Of a stretch of 64,000 nt of DNA, positions 35,123-43,410 are shown piece after piece. Origin of the DNA: Hyphomicrobiales bacterium (GTDB lineage Bacteria > Pseudomonadota > Alphaproteobacteria > Rhizobiales > CAJQND01); the NCBI GenBank assembly GCA_028285595.1, contig JANQOW010000007.1:103756-167755 (forward strand). Reading direction: 5' to 3'. The position numbers were made by a program, and so were the translations under genes. The notes beneath the pieces are model-generated. The model did no database searches, had not been told where the DNA came from, and saw only the letters and a program-made list of their open reading frames with translations. Within the stretch, counting starts at the first letter, position 1, and each line of letters starts with the position of its first letter.

Positions 35123-36697
35123 ATGGCGATTCCGGTGCTTTGGACGGCGCGGCGCGTGGCCCAACTGACCGGGGTGGCGTTGATCGGAGCCGTGCAAGCG
35201 CTGGCCGCCTTGGCGGCGGCACTTGCCGGCAGCCGGCTGTTGACCATCCCGGACGGCAATAGCGCGATGCTGCTGTTGGCCTTGGGCGGGGCCACGGTGG
35301 TGCTGATTGCCGCCAGGGTGTTGCAGCGGCGATGGGCAGAGCATTTCGCTCTGACCTATATCGCTGAACTCCGGTCGGCCTTCATGAGCCATGTGATCCG
35401 TGTGCCCGTGGGCGCGCGCGAGATGCGGGCGGGGCTGGTGATGACGCGGGTGGTGAATGACCTCTCAGCGACCAAACTGTGGCTGGCGGACGGCCTGGTT
35501 GCCATTGTGGTTGGAGCCGGGATCTTAAGCACCGTAGGGTTGTTGGCGGCCTGGTTTCAGCCGGCTTTGCTGGCACCGCTCGGTTTGGCGGTGATGGTCT
35601 GGTGTCTACCGGTGGCCGCGAGCCTGCGCCCTTTGGAGCGCAAGGTGCGTGAAAGCCGGCGCCAGAGGGGACGCATCGCAGCCCGTGCTGGCCAACTTCT
35701 GGGAGCGCGGTTGTCCGTGCTGGGCCTTGGCCGACATGGTGCTGCGGTGCGTGGTTTGCTGCGTCGTTCAACCAAGCTCAACGCGGCGCTGGTGAGCCGC
35801 GCCACCTTGTCGGGCGTGCTGCGCTCCAGCGGCGACCTTGTGTTCCCGGCTGTTGCCTTTGGCGTGGCAGGGGCGGCGTATGTCTCAACCACAGCTCAGA
35901 TCGATGCGGTGCAGCTTGGCGTTCTGGTGATGCTCAGCGGCATAATTGCGGCCAATCTGGGTGCGGTTGCTTTGGGTTTGGAATACCGCATCGCGCATCG
36001 GGTATCCCTCTCGCGGCTCCAGGCCATTCTGCAGGTGCCTGCGCTTGAGCTGCAGAAGGGACAACGTTTACCCCGGCGGTCAGAGCGGGGCGCTGCTCTG
36101 ACTGTTGAAGAGGTGCCCTTGGCGGTTGGGGGGGCATTTGCGTCATTTGCCCTCAAACCCTCGCAAATGGCTGTTCTTTCAGGGCTTTCAGACTGTGAGG
36201 CCGTTGAGCTGACTTTCCAGCTATCTGGCCTGAAACCGCTCGCCGGCGGCAGGGTGCGGCTGGGAGAGCATGAAGGCCGTAGCTTACGCCCTCGCGACTG
36301 GTGGCGCATGATCACTGTTGTTTCGCCTCATCTGCCCCTGATGGTGGCCAGTGTGGCAGCGAATGCCAGGATGGGCGCGCATTCCTCCATCAGCGACGAG
36401 GAACAAGCGCGGCTGTTTTCCGTCTTTGGCCTCACAGATGAGGTGTTGAGCCAGCGAGTGGAAGCCAGCCAGCCTTTGCCGAGCTCGGTTGCTGCGGGCG
36501 TCAGGGCGTGCCGCGCGATCCTGCGGCGCACCCCTATTGTTCTGGTAAATGACCCGGCTCTCTTGGAGAACGAACGGCTGCTTGAAGTCCTCATTGATGA
36601 AGCACGGGCACGGCGCGTAACGCTTGTTGTGGTGGGCGTCCGTGAGCTGGCACGTCGCTTCGGGCTAAACTCAATCGATCTCACTTCTGAGGCTTGA
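35123..36697 (+). CDS. ABC-exporter-like membrane protein with degenerate, ATPase-dead domain
   Basis: A 524-residue protein with the architecture of an ABC half-exporter. About residues 1-310 carry membrane segments and the family phrase RAGLVMTRVVNDLSATKLW. About 330-524 keep the order of a nucleotide-binding domain but lack every catalytic motif. The Walker A place reads LSGLSDCEAVEL (about 350), the Q-loop place SPHLPLMVASVAANARM, no LSGGQ is found, the Walker B place reads VLVNDPALLEN without the acidic pair, and no H-loop histidine is seen. The frame is long and uninterrupted, so it looks like a maintained pseudo-ATPase rather than a decayed gene. The start at 35123 is two bases after the preceding stop. 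The 3' end overlaps the anti-sigma gene by 17 bp. Confidence 0.75.
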   Translation: MAIPVLWTARRVAQLTGVALIGAVQALAALAAALAGSRLLTIPDGNSAMLLLALGGATVVLIAARVLQRRWAEHFALTYIAELRSAFMSHVIRVPVGAREMRAGLVMTRVVNDLSATKLWLADGLVAIVVGAGILSTVGLLAAWFQPALLAPLGLAVMVWCLPVAASLRPLERKVRESRRQRGRIAARAGQLLGARLSVLGLGRHGAAVRGLLRRSTKLNAALVSRATLSGVLRSSGDLVFPAVAFGVAGAAYVSTTAQIDAVQLGVLVMLSGIIAANLGAVALGLEYRIAHRVSLSRLQAILQVPALELQKGQRLPRRSERGAALTVEEVPLAVGGAFASFALKPSQMAVLSGLSDCEAVELTFQLSGLKPLAGGRVRLGEHEGRSLRPRDWWRMITVVSPHLPLMVASVAANARMGAHSSISDEEQARLFSVFGLTDEVLSQRVEASQPLPSSVAAGVRACRAILRRTPIVLVNDPALLENERLLEVLIDEARARRVTLVVVGVRELARRFGLNSIDLTSEA

Positions 36698-37448
36698 GCG
36701 CTTCAAGGGCGCTGCGCTCTGCGGCTTCTGAGAGGGGGTCGCTGGCGCCGACGGCTGTCAGGTAGGCGTTCAAGGCCTCCAGCGATGAGGCCGGCGCATA
36801 GCCTTCGGTGTTCCGAGCCGCCACCACGGTGAACTGGACTTTCCAAGTTTTCTCTATATTGCAGGCCACGGCCACCACTGTAGACTTGTCGGGATGATCC
36901 ACTTCAAACTCCCGGCATAAGTCCCCGTTGGTATCCTTGTAGGAGGCGATGGCACGGAAACGCTCGCTGCCGCCCAGGTCTTTCTCCTTGCCTGAAGCGA
37001 CCTCGTGAAGCGCCTGAACCACGTCGGGTGATCCGAGATAGGCAGCCTGTAAGCCGCTCGTTCCGCCAGGATCGGTGAGACCCAGCCAATAGCCACCGGC
37101 AACCCCTGCTACAAGCGCCACCGATGCTGCCAGCGGCACCGCCCAGCGTGGCGTGCTCACCGGAACAGACGGGCGCTTTTGCGGGAACCGCACCACGTTT
37201 TCTGCTTGCTCTGCGTTGCCGGCAACCAGCCCTTCCACTTTTCGGCGAAGGGCCTCAGGCACGGGCTCATCCAGAAGGGGCTTGAGAGCCTCTTGGCTTT
37301 TCAGCCGAGTCTCCATGAAGGCTTCCACACGCAAGGCCAGAGCTTCGTCCGCCTCCATCGCGCGCTCAACCGCTTCGGTCTCATCCTGGCTCAATTCGCC
37401 GTCGGCAAACGCCATCAAGGTTTCGTCACTGAAGGTGTGTTCTGTCAT
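36681..37448 (-). CDS. Membrane-anchored anti-sigma factor (RsiW/RskA-like)
   Basis: A 255-residue protein. The N-terminus (FSDETLMAFADGELSQDE) is a zinc-free anti-sigma-like domain. A single membrane helix, AVPLAASVALVAGVAGGYWLG (about residues 103-123), follows, and the remainder is periplasmic with a YKDTNGDLCREFEV segment. It overlaps the sigma factor gene by 4 bp, the usual arrangement for a cognate pair, and should hold that sigma factor inactive until a cell-envelope signal arrives. The nature of the signal is unknown. The protease encoded divergently is a candidate effector or target. Confidence 0.85.
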   Translation of the reverse strand: MTEHTFSDETLMAFADGELSQDETEAVERAMEADEALALRVEAFMETRLKSQEALKPLLDEPVPEALRRKVEGLVAGNAEQAENVVRFPQKRPSVPVSTPRWAVPLAASVALVAGVAGGYWLGLTDPGGTSGLQAAYLGSPDVVQALHEVASGKEKDLGGSERFRAIASYKDTNGDLCREFEVDHPDKSTVVAVACNIEKTWKVQFTVVAARNTEGYAPASSLEALNAYLTAVGASDPLSEAAERSALEALKPQK

Positions 37449-37978
37449 CTTACAGAGCCTTTCTCATCTTCAGAACGTGTGGTGCCGGCGTCTATTCCCA
37501 TTTCCGCCATAATTTTTTTACGCGCCCGCGCCAAACGGCTCATCACGGTACCAATGGGGACCTCCAAAATGTCGGCAGCTTCGCGGTAGGACAGCTCATC
37601 AACACAGACCAAAAGCATAACTTCGCGCTGATCATCGGGTAGATTTGCCAGATGTTCCGCGGTGCTGTTCAACATGAGGCGGGCCTCAGTAACGGCCGCG
37701 CCGTCTTGACCCACCAGATAGTGAGCATCATCAACGTCAATCTTGGTGCCCTCAGTGGTGTTGCGGCGCACCCGGTCGATCCAACTGTTGCGCATGATGC
37801 GGAACAGCCAAGCGTCCAGCCGCGTGCCGGCCTCGTAAGTGTGTTGATTGGCCAGAGCTTTTTCGCATGTGATCTGCACCAGATCATCGGCCAAATCGCG
37901 CGATCTGGTGAGCGAAACGGCAAACCGCCTTAGCCGCGGCAACAGAGCAATCAACTGTTGGCCGAAATCGTCCGCCAT
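37445..37978 (-). CDS. ECF-type RNA polymerase sigma factor
   Basis: A 177-residue ECF sigma factor. Region 2 reads RDLADDLVQITCEKAL (about residues 28-43) with the DNA-melting RLDAWLFRIMRNSWIDRVRR, and region 4 ends with LSYREAADILEVPIGTVMSRLARARKKI (about 136-163). The ATG at 37978 is the natural beginning; the extension to 38206 reads over the divergent promoter and the protease start. It is coupled with its anti-sigma factor. A GGAAT-N16-CGTT sequence in front of the divergent subtilase resembles alphaproteobacterial ECF promoters. Confidence 0.92.
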   Translation of the reverse strand: MADDFGQQLIALLPRLRRFAVSLTRSRDLADDLVQITCEKALANQHTYEAGTRLDAWLFRIMRNSWIDRVRRNTTEGTKIDVDDAHYLVGQDGAAVTEARLMLNSTAEHLANLPDDQREVMLLVCVDELSYREAADILEVPIGTVMSRLARARKKIMAEMGIDAGTTRSEDEKGSVR

Positions 37979-38016
37979 TAAAGTCGGGCCCTTTCGGAAA
38001 AAATTTTTATCAGGGC

Positions 38017-38041
38017 GGAATAAAGCCCGGTTTACCTCGTT
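38017..38041 (+). promoter_or_regulatory. Candidate ECF promoter for the subtilase gene
   Basis: GGAAT at 38017 and CGTT at 38038 with a 16-bp spacer match the GGAAC-N16/17-CGTT type used by many alphaproteobacterial ECF sigma factors. It is 34 bp before the subtilase ATG and points away from the sigma gene. Confidence 0.4.
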
Positions 38042-38074
38042 GGTATTCTCACAGATACATGGGTGAGACAGATG

Positions 38075-39526
38075 ATGGCAACACGCGAACACACATTCTC
38101 TTCTCCTGAAGCGTCCCGGCGCCGGCTGCCCTGGGCGGTGCTGGTTTTGGTCTTGGCGTTTTGGCTTGCCGATGCGCCGGGCCAGGTGCTGCCTGGGGGT
38201 GGCCAAGCCATGGCAGATGACGGGGACGGCGATGATGGCGACGATGGCGGCGACGGCGATGATGGTGCGAACGGCGGTGGTGGAAGCGGCACCGGCGCAG
38301 GACGCGGCCGCTCAGGCGGCGGGGGCAAAGCGCGTGGTTCGCGCAACCGTCCCGGCTTGTTCAACATCTTCCGAAGCTCCCAACGCAACCGCAACCGGCG
38401 CCGTGCCCGCCCAGCCGCGTCCTTGGCCACGCGGGCGCCGGACGAGCTGGTGGTCACCGGGCCCACCCAGGCGCAAACGCAAGGGTTGGAGGCCCAAGGA
38501 TATCAGGTACTGGACCGACAGGTGGTCCAGGCGTTAGGCGCTGAAGTGGTCAGGTTTCGGATCAGGCGCGGGATCAATCTCACAAGGGCGCGAGAGGAGG
38601 TTGCCGCTGTGAACCCCTCAGCCGCTGTTGACGTCAACCACTACTACAGGCCTGGCGCAGGAGAGACTGCTGCTGTTGAGGCGTGTGCAGGCAAAGGGTG
38701 CGCTGCAAAGAGCCTGATCAAATGGCCTGTTCCCACGCGCGGGCAGGGGCCCTGTGGCCGGGGGCTTCGCATCGGCTTGATCGACACCGGGATCAACCCT
38801 GATCATAAGGCCTTCACGCCGGGTCGCCTAAAAGTCTTGGACCGGCCCGTGCGAGAGGCGCGGAGGTCCTCAGCGCGTCACGGCACCGCGGTTGCGGCGC
38901 TTCTCGTGGGTTCGGCCGAAAGCCGTGCACCTGGCTTACTGCCCCAGGCTCAGCTCATTGCCGTGGATGCGTTTTACCGCGCATCACGGCGCGATGAACG
39001 CAGCGACGCTTTTACACTCGTGCGCTCGCTCGACCTCCTGACGCGCGAAAACACAGCCGTCATCAATATGAGCCTGTCCGGACCGGACAACGCCGTATTG
39101 GCGCGCACAATTGCTGCAGTGGGGGGCACCGGGACCGTAATCGTGGCCGCCGCTGGAAATAGGGGCCCGCGGGCCAAGCCGGTGTATCCGGCCGCTTATC
39201 CGGGCGTCATCGCCGTCACGGCTGTTGACTTGAAGCAACGGGTTTACCGCCGCGCCGGCCGGGGGGCGCACATTGACCTTGCCGCCCCGGGTGTGCGGGT
39301 GTGGACGGCCGCCTCCGTGCGCGGTGCACGCCCCCAGACGGGCACCTCCTTTGCCGTTCCGTTCGTCAGTGCAGCGGCGGCTCTTGCGCAGCATACGCTG
39401 AAACTGCGGGGTCATGAACAAGTTCGCGAGGCCTTGGCGGACCGTGCCTTGGATCTGGGCGAACGCGGTAAGGATGCGGTCTTTGGGCACGGCCTTCTGC
39501 AAGCCAACGGGCTCTGTGGGAAGTGA
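38075..39526 (+). CDS. Secreted subtilisin-like serine protease (S8)
   Basis: A 483-residue subtilase. An N-terminal membrane-export segment (LPWAVLVLVLAFWLADAPG) is followed by a low-complexity acidic linker of D and G (about residues 45-70), a basic stretch, a prodomain-like region, and the catalytic domain. The triad is seen as Asp in IGLIDTGIN, His in ARHGTAVAAL and Ser in TGTSFAVPFVSAAAA, with the oxyanion Asn in AAAGNRGP. GGGTGAG lies seven bases before the ATG at 38075; ATG 38072 and GTG 38063 are alternatives. It is divergent from the ECF sigma factor, which may control it. Confidence 0.88.
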   Translation: MATREHTFSSPEASRRRLPWAVLVLVLAFWLADAPGQVLPGGGQAMADDGDGDDGDDGGDGDDGANGGGGSGTGAGRGRSGGGGKARGSRNRPGLFNIFRSSQRNRNRRRARPAASLATRAPDELVVTGPTQAQTQGLEAQGYQVLDRQVVQALGAEVVRFRIRRGINLTRAREEVAAVNPSAAVDVNHYYRPGAGETAAVEACAGKGCAAKSLIKWPVPTRGQGPCGRGLRIGLIDTGINPDHKAFTPGRLKVLDRPVREARRSSARHGTAVAALLVGSAESRAPGLLPQAQLIAVDAFYRASRRDERSDAFTLVRSLDLLTRENTAVINMSLSGPDNAVLARTIAAVGGTGTVIVAAAGNRGPRAKPVYPAAYPGVIAVTAVDLKQRVYRRAGRGAHIDLAAPGVRVWTAASVRGARPQTGTSFAVPFVSAAAALAQHTLKLRGHEQVREALADRALDLGERGKDAVFGHGLLQANGLCGK

Positions 39527-39678
39527 GCACATGTGAGCAGTCTCCTATGGCTCCACACTTACGGCCACCATCTCAATCTCACGGGGCGGTCAGTATTTGA
39601 TGTGGACGCCAAGACCGAAAAACCCTTAATCGTAAAGGTCGAGAGTTATTTGCCTTGCACGAACGAAGGTCTGAGGAG

Positions 39679-40854
39679 ATGAGCGAAAACACAAGCTTCC
39701 CGTTGGCCGGTATCCGGGTATTGGAATTTGGCCAAATTGCTGCTGGCCCATTTACGGGCTCGCTGTTGGCGGACCTCGGGGCCGACGTGGTCAAGGTCGA
39801 GCGACCCGATGGCGGTGATGGTATGCGGTCTTGGCCCCCTCTGAAGGAAACGGAGGATGGGATCTACAGCGAGAATTTCGCATCACTCAATCGCAACAAG
39901 CGCTCAATAGTGGTGGATTTGAAGGACCCTGCAAGCGTGTCTCGGCTTAAGACGTTGGCGAGTGTCACGGATGTGATTGTCGAGAATTTCCGGCCCGGTG
40001 TGCTGCCGCGGCTTGGCCTGGGATACAAGGACCTCAGTGCCGAAAACCCCAAGCTCGTTTACTGCTCGATCTCCGGTTATGGCCAGACCGGCCCAAATCA
40101 TAAGAAGGGCGCCTTTGACGTTACGGTCCAGGGCTATAGCGGACTGATGAGTGTCACTGGCGCGCCTGGTGCTCCTCCGGTCAAGTGCGGTGTTCCGGTT
40201 GGCGACTTTTGCGCAGGGCTTTACGCTGCTTACACGATCCTGGCGAAGATCCTGCAAGCCCGGGAAACAGGCCAAGGCGGGCATATCGACTGTTCGATGC
40301 TTGGAAGCTTGATTGGTGTGGCCGCGCTGCAAACCAGCGAGTACTTCGGTACTGGCCGCACGCCCCGGCCATTGGGCTCTGCCCATCCGCGCAATGCGCC
40401 CTACCAAGCGTTTCGCGCATCAGATGATTATTTCATCATTGCTGCGGGCAATGATCGGCTTTGGGCGGAGGTGGCGAACGCCGTAGAGATGCCCGATCTG
40501 GCAAGCGATCCGCGCTTCACGTCGCAAAATTTGCGCGCCGAGAATCAATCTGAACTCGTGGCACTCCTGCAGCCCGAGTTTGAAAAACAAACCGCGGGAT
40601 ACTGGTTGGACGAAATGGATAGACGAGGGGTGCCTTGCTCTCCGATCAATACCTACCCTGAAGTGCTTGAGAGTGATCAAGTCAAACACATGGAGTTGGT
40701 ACGCCCGTTGGAGTTGCCAAACCAGGTTTCAACCCGCACCACGGCGTTTCCCGTCGGCATGTCCGATTATGCCTTTGACGTGTTCCGTCCGCCGCCAATC
40801 CTGGGCGCCCATACGGAGGAAGTGTTTGAAGATTGGCTGGAAGAGGACACATGA
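39679..40854 (+). CDS. CaiB/BaiF family (type III) CoA transferase
   Basis: A 391-residue family III CoA transferase, moving CoA between carboxylates. The family start PLAGIRVLEFGQIAAGPFTGSLLADLGADVVKVE is complete, and the catalytic aspartate is expected in GGHIDCSMLGSLIG (about residue 203). The middle YCSISGYGQTGP motif is typical. The ATG at 39679 is touched directly by GAGGAG, so spacing is poor, and a TTG at 39655 remains possible. The gene stands alone between the protease and hsp20 genes, and its acids cannot be predicted. Confidence 0.88.
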   Translation: MSENTSFPLAGIRVLEFGQIAAGPFTGSLLADLGADVVKVERPDGGDGMRSWPPLKETEDGIYSENFASLNRNKRSIVVDLKDPASVSRLKTLASVTDVIVENFRPGVLPRLGLGYKDLSAENPKLVYCSISGYGQTGPNHKKGAFDVTVQGYSGLMSVTGAPGAPPVKCGVPVGDFCAGLYAAYTILAKILQARETGQGGHIDCSMLGSLIGVAALQTSEYFGTGRTPRPLGSAHPRNAPYQAFRASDDYFIIAAGNDRLWAEVANAVEMPDLASDPRFTSQNLRAENQSELVALLQPEFEKQTAGYWLDEMDRRGVPCSPINTYPEVLESDQVKHMELVRPLELPNQVSTRTTAFPVGMSDYAFDVFRPPPILGAHTEEVFEDWLEEDT

Positions 40855-40882
40855 CGCTGCCCCTTCGAGCGGCTTTGTGATC

Positions 40883-40896
40883 TTGAGCTATATCAA
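40883..40896 (+). promoter_or_regulatory. Candidate Fnr/FixK box upstream of hsp20
   Basis: TTGAGCTATATCAA matches the Fnr consensus TTGAT-N4-ATCAA at 9 of 10 positions and ends 69 bp before the hsp20 GTG, suitable for activation. The Fnr-type regulator at 41597 is the nearest candidate binder. Confidence 0.5.
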
Positions 40897-40965
40897 TGAA
40901 CGCGGGCACGGGACCGGGTATGAGCATCTATCTTCTGGAACACTTACATAGAGGAGGATCTGAAA

Positions 40966-41469
40966 GTGCTCGAAGACAGAAAAACCCCGCAGTCAATTTC
41001 CGGAACATATCCAGCTACCGACCACTTTCGGCGCGAAATGGATTCTTTGATTTCGCGGTTTTTTGGAGGTGCCTCTCCGTTTTCAATACTTGAGACGGCG
41101 GCGCAGCGAACGGGATTGCCCTCGCTCGACATAACCGGTGCGATTTCGCCGGCCATAGACGTACAGGAGACAGACGCCGCCATTGCATTGACCGCCGAGT
41201 TGCCTGGTCTTGGTGAGGATGATGTCGCAATCGAGGTTAAAGACCGACGTTTGACGTTGCGTGGCGAAAAGAAGATCACATATGAAGACACCGCTGATCT
41301 CCACATAAGTGAGCGGAGCTATGGCAGCTTTGCCAGAACGATGATGATCCCAGAGACGGTCGATGTTGAAAAGATTTCTGCCGAATTCGACAAAGGCGTC
41401 TTGCATATTACCATGCCGAAGACCGAACCTCAGGATCCCAGCCGAAGGATCAAAGTTTCTTCCAAATAA
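40966..41469 (+). CDS. Small heat shock protein (Hsp20/alpha-crystallin)
   Basis: A 167-residue Hsp20 family chaperone. The N-terminal region has PATDHFRREMDSLISRFFGG. The alpha-crystallin domain spans about residues 65-160, with the AIALTAELPGLGEDDVAIEV start, RLTLRGEKK, and the conserved FDKGVLHITMPK end. A GTG start at 40966 is chosen because GAGGAGGA lies eight bases upstream. It binds unfolding proteins without ATP. An Fnr-like box upstream suggests control by oxygen limitation rather than by heat alone. A G-C rich terminator follows at 41482. Confidence 0.92.
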   Translation: MLEDRKTPQSISGTYPATDHFRREMDSLISRFFGGASPFSILETAAQRTGLPSLDITGAISPAIDVQETDAAIALTAELPGLGEDDVAIEVKDRRLTLRGEKKITYEDTADLHISERSYGSFARTMMIPETVDVEKISAEFDKGVLHITMPKTEPQDPSRRIKVSSK

Positions 41470-41481
41470 CGATCTATGCCT

Positions 41482-41520
41482 CGGCTCTCGGTCTTCCGAA
41501 CCGGGAGCCGCTTTCTTGTC
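41482..41520 (+). terminator. Rho-independent terminator after hsp20
   Basis: CGGCTCTCGGT pairs with ACCGGGAGCCG over 11 bp (one G-U) around a seven-base loop, followed by the T-rich CTTTCTTGTCCT. It lies 12 bp after the hsp20 stop. Confidence 0.7.
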
Positions 41521-41596
41521 CTCAAGCGTCCTTCCAGTCATGAAGGCGCCATGCAATTTTGCTCCGGGAGCGCTGATAACCAAATGAGGTTGCCGT

Positions 41597-42283
41597 ATGG
41601 CGCGTGATCAAGACACTGTTCCCTCTCAATCGTGGATTGAAGACTTCAGGGGGCTGAAATCCCTGAGCTCGGAGTTGCTCGACACGCTCGTGCGTCAGAG
41701 CAAGATTGTCACCTTGCCTGCCGGCGCACAGGTTTTCGGCCCCGGCATGTCGCCCGCCAACTATCTCTTACTCGTGGAGGGGACCATACGCGTGCAACAG
41801 GTCTCTGAGGGCGGCCGAGAGATTGTGCTGTACCGGGTGCACGCAGGAGAGAGTTGCGCTCTGACAACCGCCTGTCTCATGGGTTACGAGGACTACCTAG
41901 CAGAAGGAATTGTTGAAACGGATGTGAGGGCGGTTGCGATCCCGCGGGTCTTGTTCGATGAACTCATGGCGCGTTCGCAGGAGTTTCGCCGCTTCGTCTT
42001 CACAGCGTTCAGTAAGCGTGTGACGAACCTCTTCCACATTATTGACGAGGTCGCGTTCGCGCGGATTGACATTCGGCTCGCTCAAAAGCTGCTCGACCTC
42101 ACCGATGCCGATGGCCGGTTGGACATGACTCACCAACAACTTGCTTCCGAGCTCGGAACGGCCCGTGAAGTCATAAGCCGCCAATTGCACGAGTTTCAGC
42201 GGCGCCAATGGATACGTTCATCCAGAGGGCACATAAAAATCGAAGACCGGACCGCACTCAGCGCCCTCGCGACCTCCGGCTAA
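41597..42283 (+). CDS. Crp/Fnr family regulator, Fnr-type DNA helix, no Fe-S cysteines
   Basis: A 228-residue Crp/Fnr protein: N-terminal cyclic-nucleotide-binding-like barrel, long dimer helix and C-terminal winged helix. The recognition helix has the Glu-x-x-Ser-Arg pattern (REVISRQL) characteristic of Fnr, FixK and Dnr regulators, which read TTGAT-N4-ATCAA. The N-terminus lacks the four-cysteine cluster of Fnr, so it cannot sense oxygen by that route. It could be a FixK- or Dnr-like protein activated by another signal such as haem/NO. Fnr-type boxes occur at 40883, 45078 and 50505 in this window. AGG lies seven bases before the ATG. Confidence 0.9.
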   Translation: MARDQDTVPSQSWIEDFRGLKSLSSELLDTLVRQSKIVTLPAGAQVFGPGMSPANYLLLVEGTIRVQQVSEGGREIVLYRVHAGESCALTTACLMGYEDYLAEGIVETDVRAVAIPRVLFDELMARSQEFRRFVFTAFSKRVTNLFHIIDEVAFARIDIRLAQKLLDLTDADGRLDMTHQQLASELGTAREVISRQLHEFQRRQWIRSSRGHIKIEDRTALSALATSG

Positions 42284-42291
42284 TCTGGTTG

Positions 42292-42304
42292 GTGACTTAG
42301 TCAC
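42292..42304. promoter_or_regulatory. Perfect palindrome, possible operator
   Basis: GTGACT-T-AGTCAC is perfectly symmetrical over 13 bases, nine bases after the Crp/Fnr stop and 54 bp before the small membrane gene. The binding protein is unknown. Confidence 0.35.
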
Positions 42305-42357
42305 ATACGTGGAGGTCGCTGCTTTCTAGATTGAGCATATCAATCAGGAGATATGCC

Positions 42358-42546
42358 ATGACCCGCAACGTTGGAAAAATTGATCGAGCTTTGAGAGTGA
42401 TACTTGGGCTCGGTCTCATCAGTCTTGTTTTTGTTGGCCCCCAAACCAATTGGGGCTGGCTCGGTCTCATACCCTTAGCGACAGCAGCGATTGGTTGGTG
42501 TCCTCCCTACGCTTTGTTGGGGCTCTCCACCACCAAAGCCCCGTAG
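42358..42546 (+). CDS. DUF2892 (YgaP-like) small membrane protein
   Basis: A 62-residue protein starting MTRNVGKIDRALRVILG and containing two hydrophobic segments, RVILGLGLISLVFVG and WLGLIPLATAAIGWCPPYALLG. This is the DUF2892 family, also found as the C-terminal membrane part of the YgaP rhodanese. CAGGAG seven to eight bases upstream supports the ATG at 42358. No rhodanese domain is attached. The usual GWCP cysteine is present. Such proteins cluster with stress and anaerobic regulators, as here. Exact function is not known. Confidence 0.82.
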   Translation: MTRNVGKIDRALRVILGLGLISLVFVGPQTNWGWLGLIPLATAAIGWCPPYALLGLSTTKAP

Positions 42547-42563
42547 GGCAAAGGAAACACAGC

Positions 42564-42716
42564 ATGAGTGCCGCTTTCCTGTTCCCGGGAGACACGCTTT
42601 GCAACCTCATAGGCGTTTCTCAGAACTCTGACCACAGAATGATCCTGCGCAGTTTTTTCAACATGCTCTTTTGGGGCACCGTCGGCACTTCGGTCATCCT
42701 CGCAACCATGCTCTGA
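42564..42716 (+). CDS. Small hydrophobic protein, 50 residues, unknown function
   Basis: A short frame of 50 codons begins with ATG 17 bases after the preceding stop, behind AAAGGAA. The product has a polar first half with two serine/asparagine-rich turns (GVSQNSDHRM) and a C-terminal membrane helix FFNMLFWGTVGTSVILATML. I do not recognise it. It is probably co-transcribed with the DUF2892 gene. The good ribosome site and the clean membrane helix favour a real gene, but conservation would have to confirm it. Confidence 0.5.
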   Translation: MSAAFLFPGDTLCNLIGVSQNSDHRMILRSFFNMLFWGTVGTSVILATML

Positions 42717-42856
42717 GGCACTCTAATCGCACGGCCGTTCGGGGGGCGAAAACGAGTTGGTTGTTTGACGCGGTCAAATTGGTACGAGGGGTGCGTCTCA
42801 CGTTCCACGCATGAATGTTTCAGCAAGCCCGTTCTTGTCCTAAACTGCCGGCGGTA

Positions 42857-43093
42857 ATGATTCAGAAGATCCCACCATTGATCCGCTTTCTGGCTTTTCA
42901 TGCCGCGCTGGGCGTTATGATCGGTTTCATGCTGGCTGGTGCCCTGATCGCCTTTGACGTGGCCGGCTTGGGTACTCTGATTGCGCAGGCCAAGAATCCG
43001 ATCACTGCCAGCATACTGCTCTGCTTTGGATTTGCGGTGACTTTCGGCAGTGCGGTCATGGGGGGCGCTATCCTAATGTATGGTGAGCGCTAG
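42857..43093 (+). CDS. Small two-helix membrane protein, unknown function
   Basis: A 78-residue protein with two membrane segments: FLAFHAALGVMIGFMLAGALIAFDVAG (about 10-36) and ITASILLCFGFAVTFGSAVMGGAILM (about 49-74), joined by a short polar loop. The ATG at 42857 follows GGCGGTA. Many alphaproteobacteria carry similar unnamed proteins, but I can assign no function. It follows the other small membrane proteins on the same strand, so this looks like a small stress-associated membrane gene set next to the Fnr-type regulator. Confidence 0.65.
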   Translation: MIQKIPPLIRFLAFHAALGVMIGFMLAGALIAFDVAGLGTLIAQAKNPITASILLCFGFAVTFGSAVMGGAILMYGER

Positions 43094-43410
43094 GCGGGCG
43101 CTGCTTGCGAACGCGGCGATGGCGCCTCCGCGCGCTTATTCGACCCACTGATCAATCATCCAATGCGGCTGAAAGGTAAACTTGACTAGACAATGGTCCG
43201 GCAAGCGGGATAGCTTTGCAAATAGTCGCGCGAGGCGAGAGGGAGTTTGGAGGATTGTCTCAACCGGCTAGGAATCACGCAGGCACGATCCTCGCGCAGC
43301 TCGACGCAGCGTCATGATCTGCCTTTGGAGCAATCTGATCACGTCCAGCACAGCAGCGGGAGGTCAGTCAAAGAGGAGACTAACAAATTTCCGAGCGCAC
43401 TTTTGAGCAG
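43094..43410. other. 317-bp intergenic region without recognisable gene
   Basis: I find no convincing coding frame, RNA gene or strong hairpin. The end holds the ribosome site GAGGAG (43373-43378) discussed for the following gene. Confidence 0.5.

Noticed and set aside
35123..36697. Pseudogene call for the ABC-like protein
   Set aside because: The frame is intact over 524 codons and ends normally; loss of motifs is coordinated rather than by stops or frameshifts.
42330..42343. TTGAGCATATCAA as a fourth Fnr box
   Set aside because: Spacing between half-sites is one base too short for the Fnr consensus.
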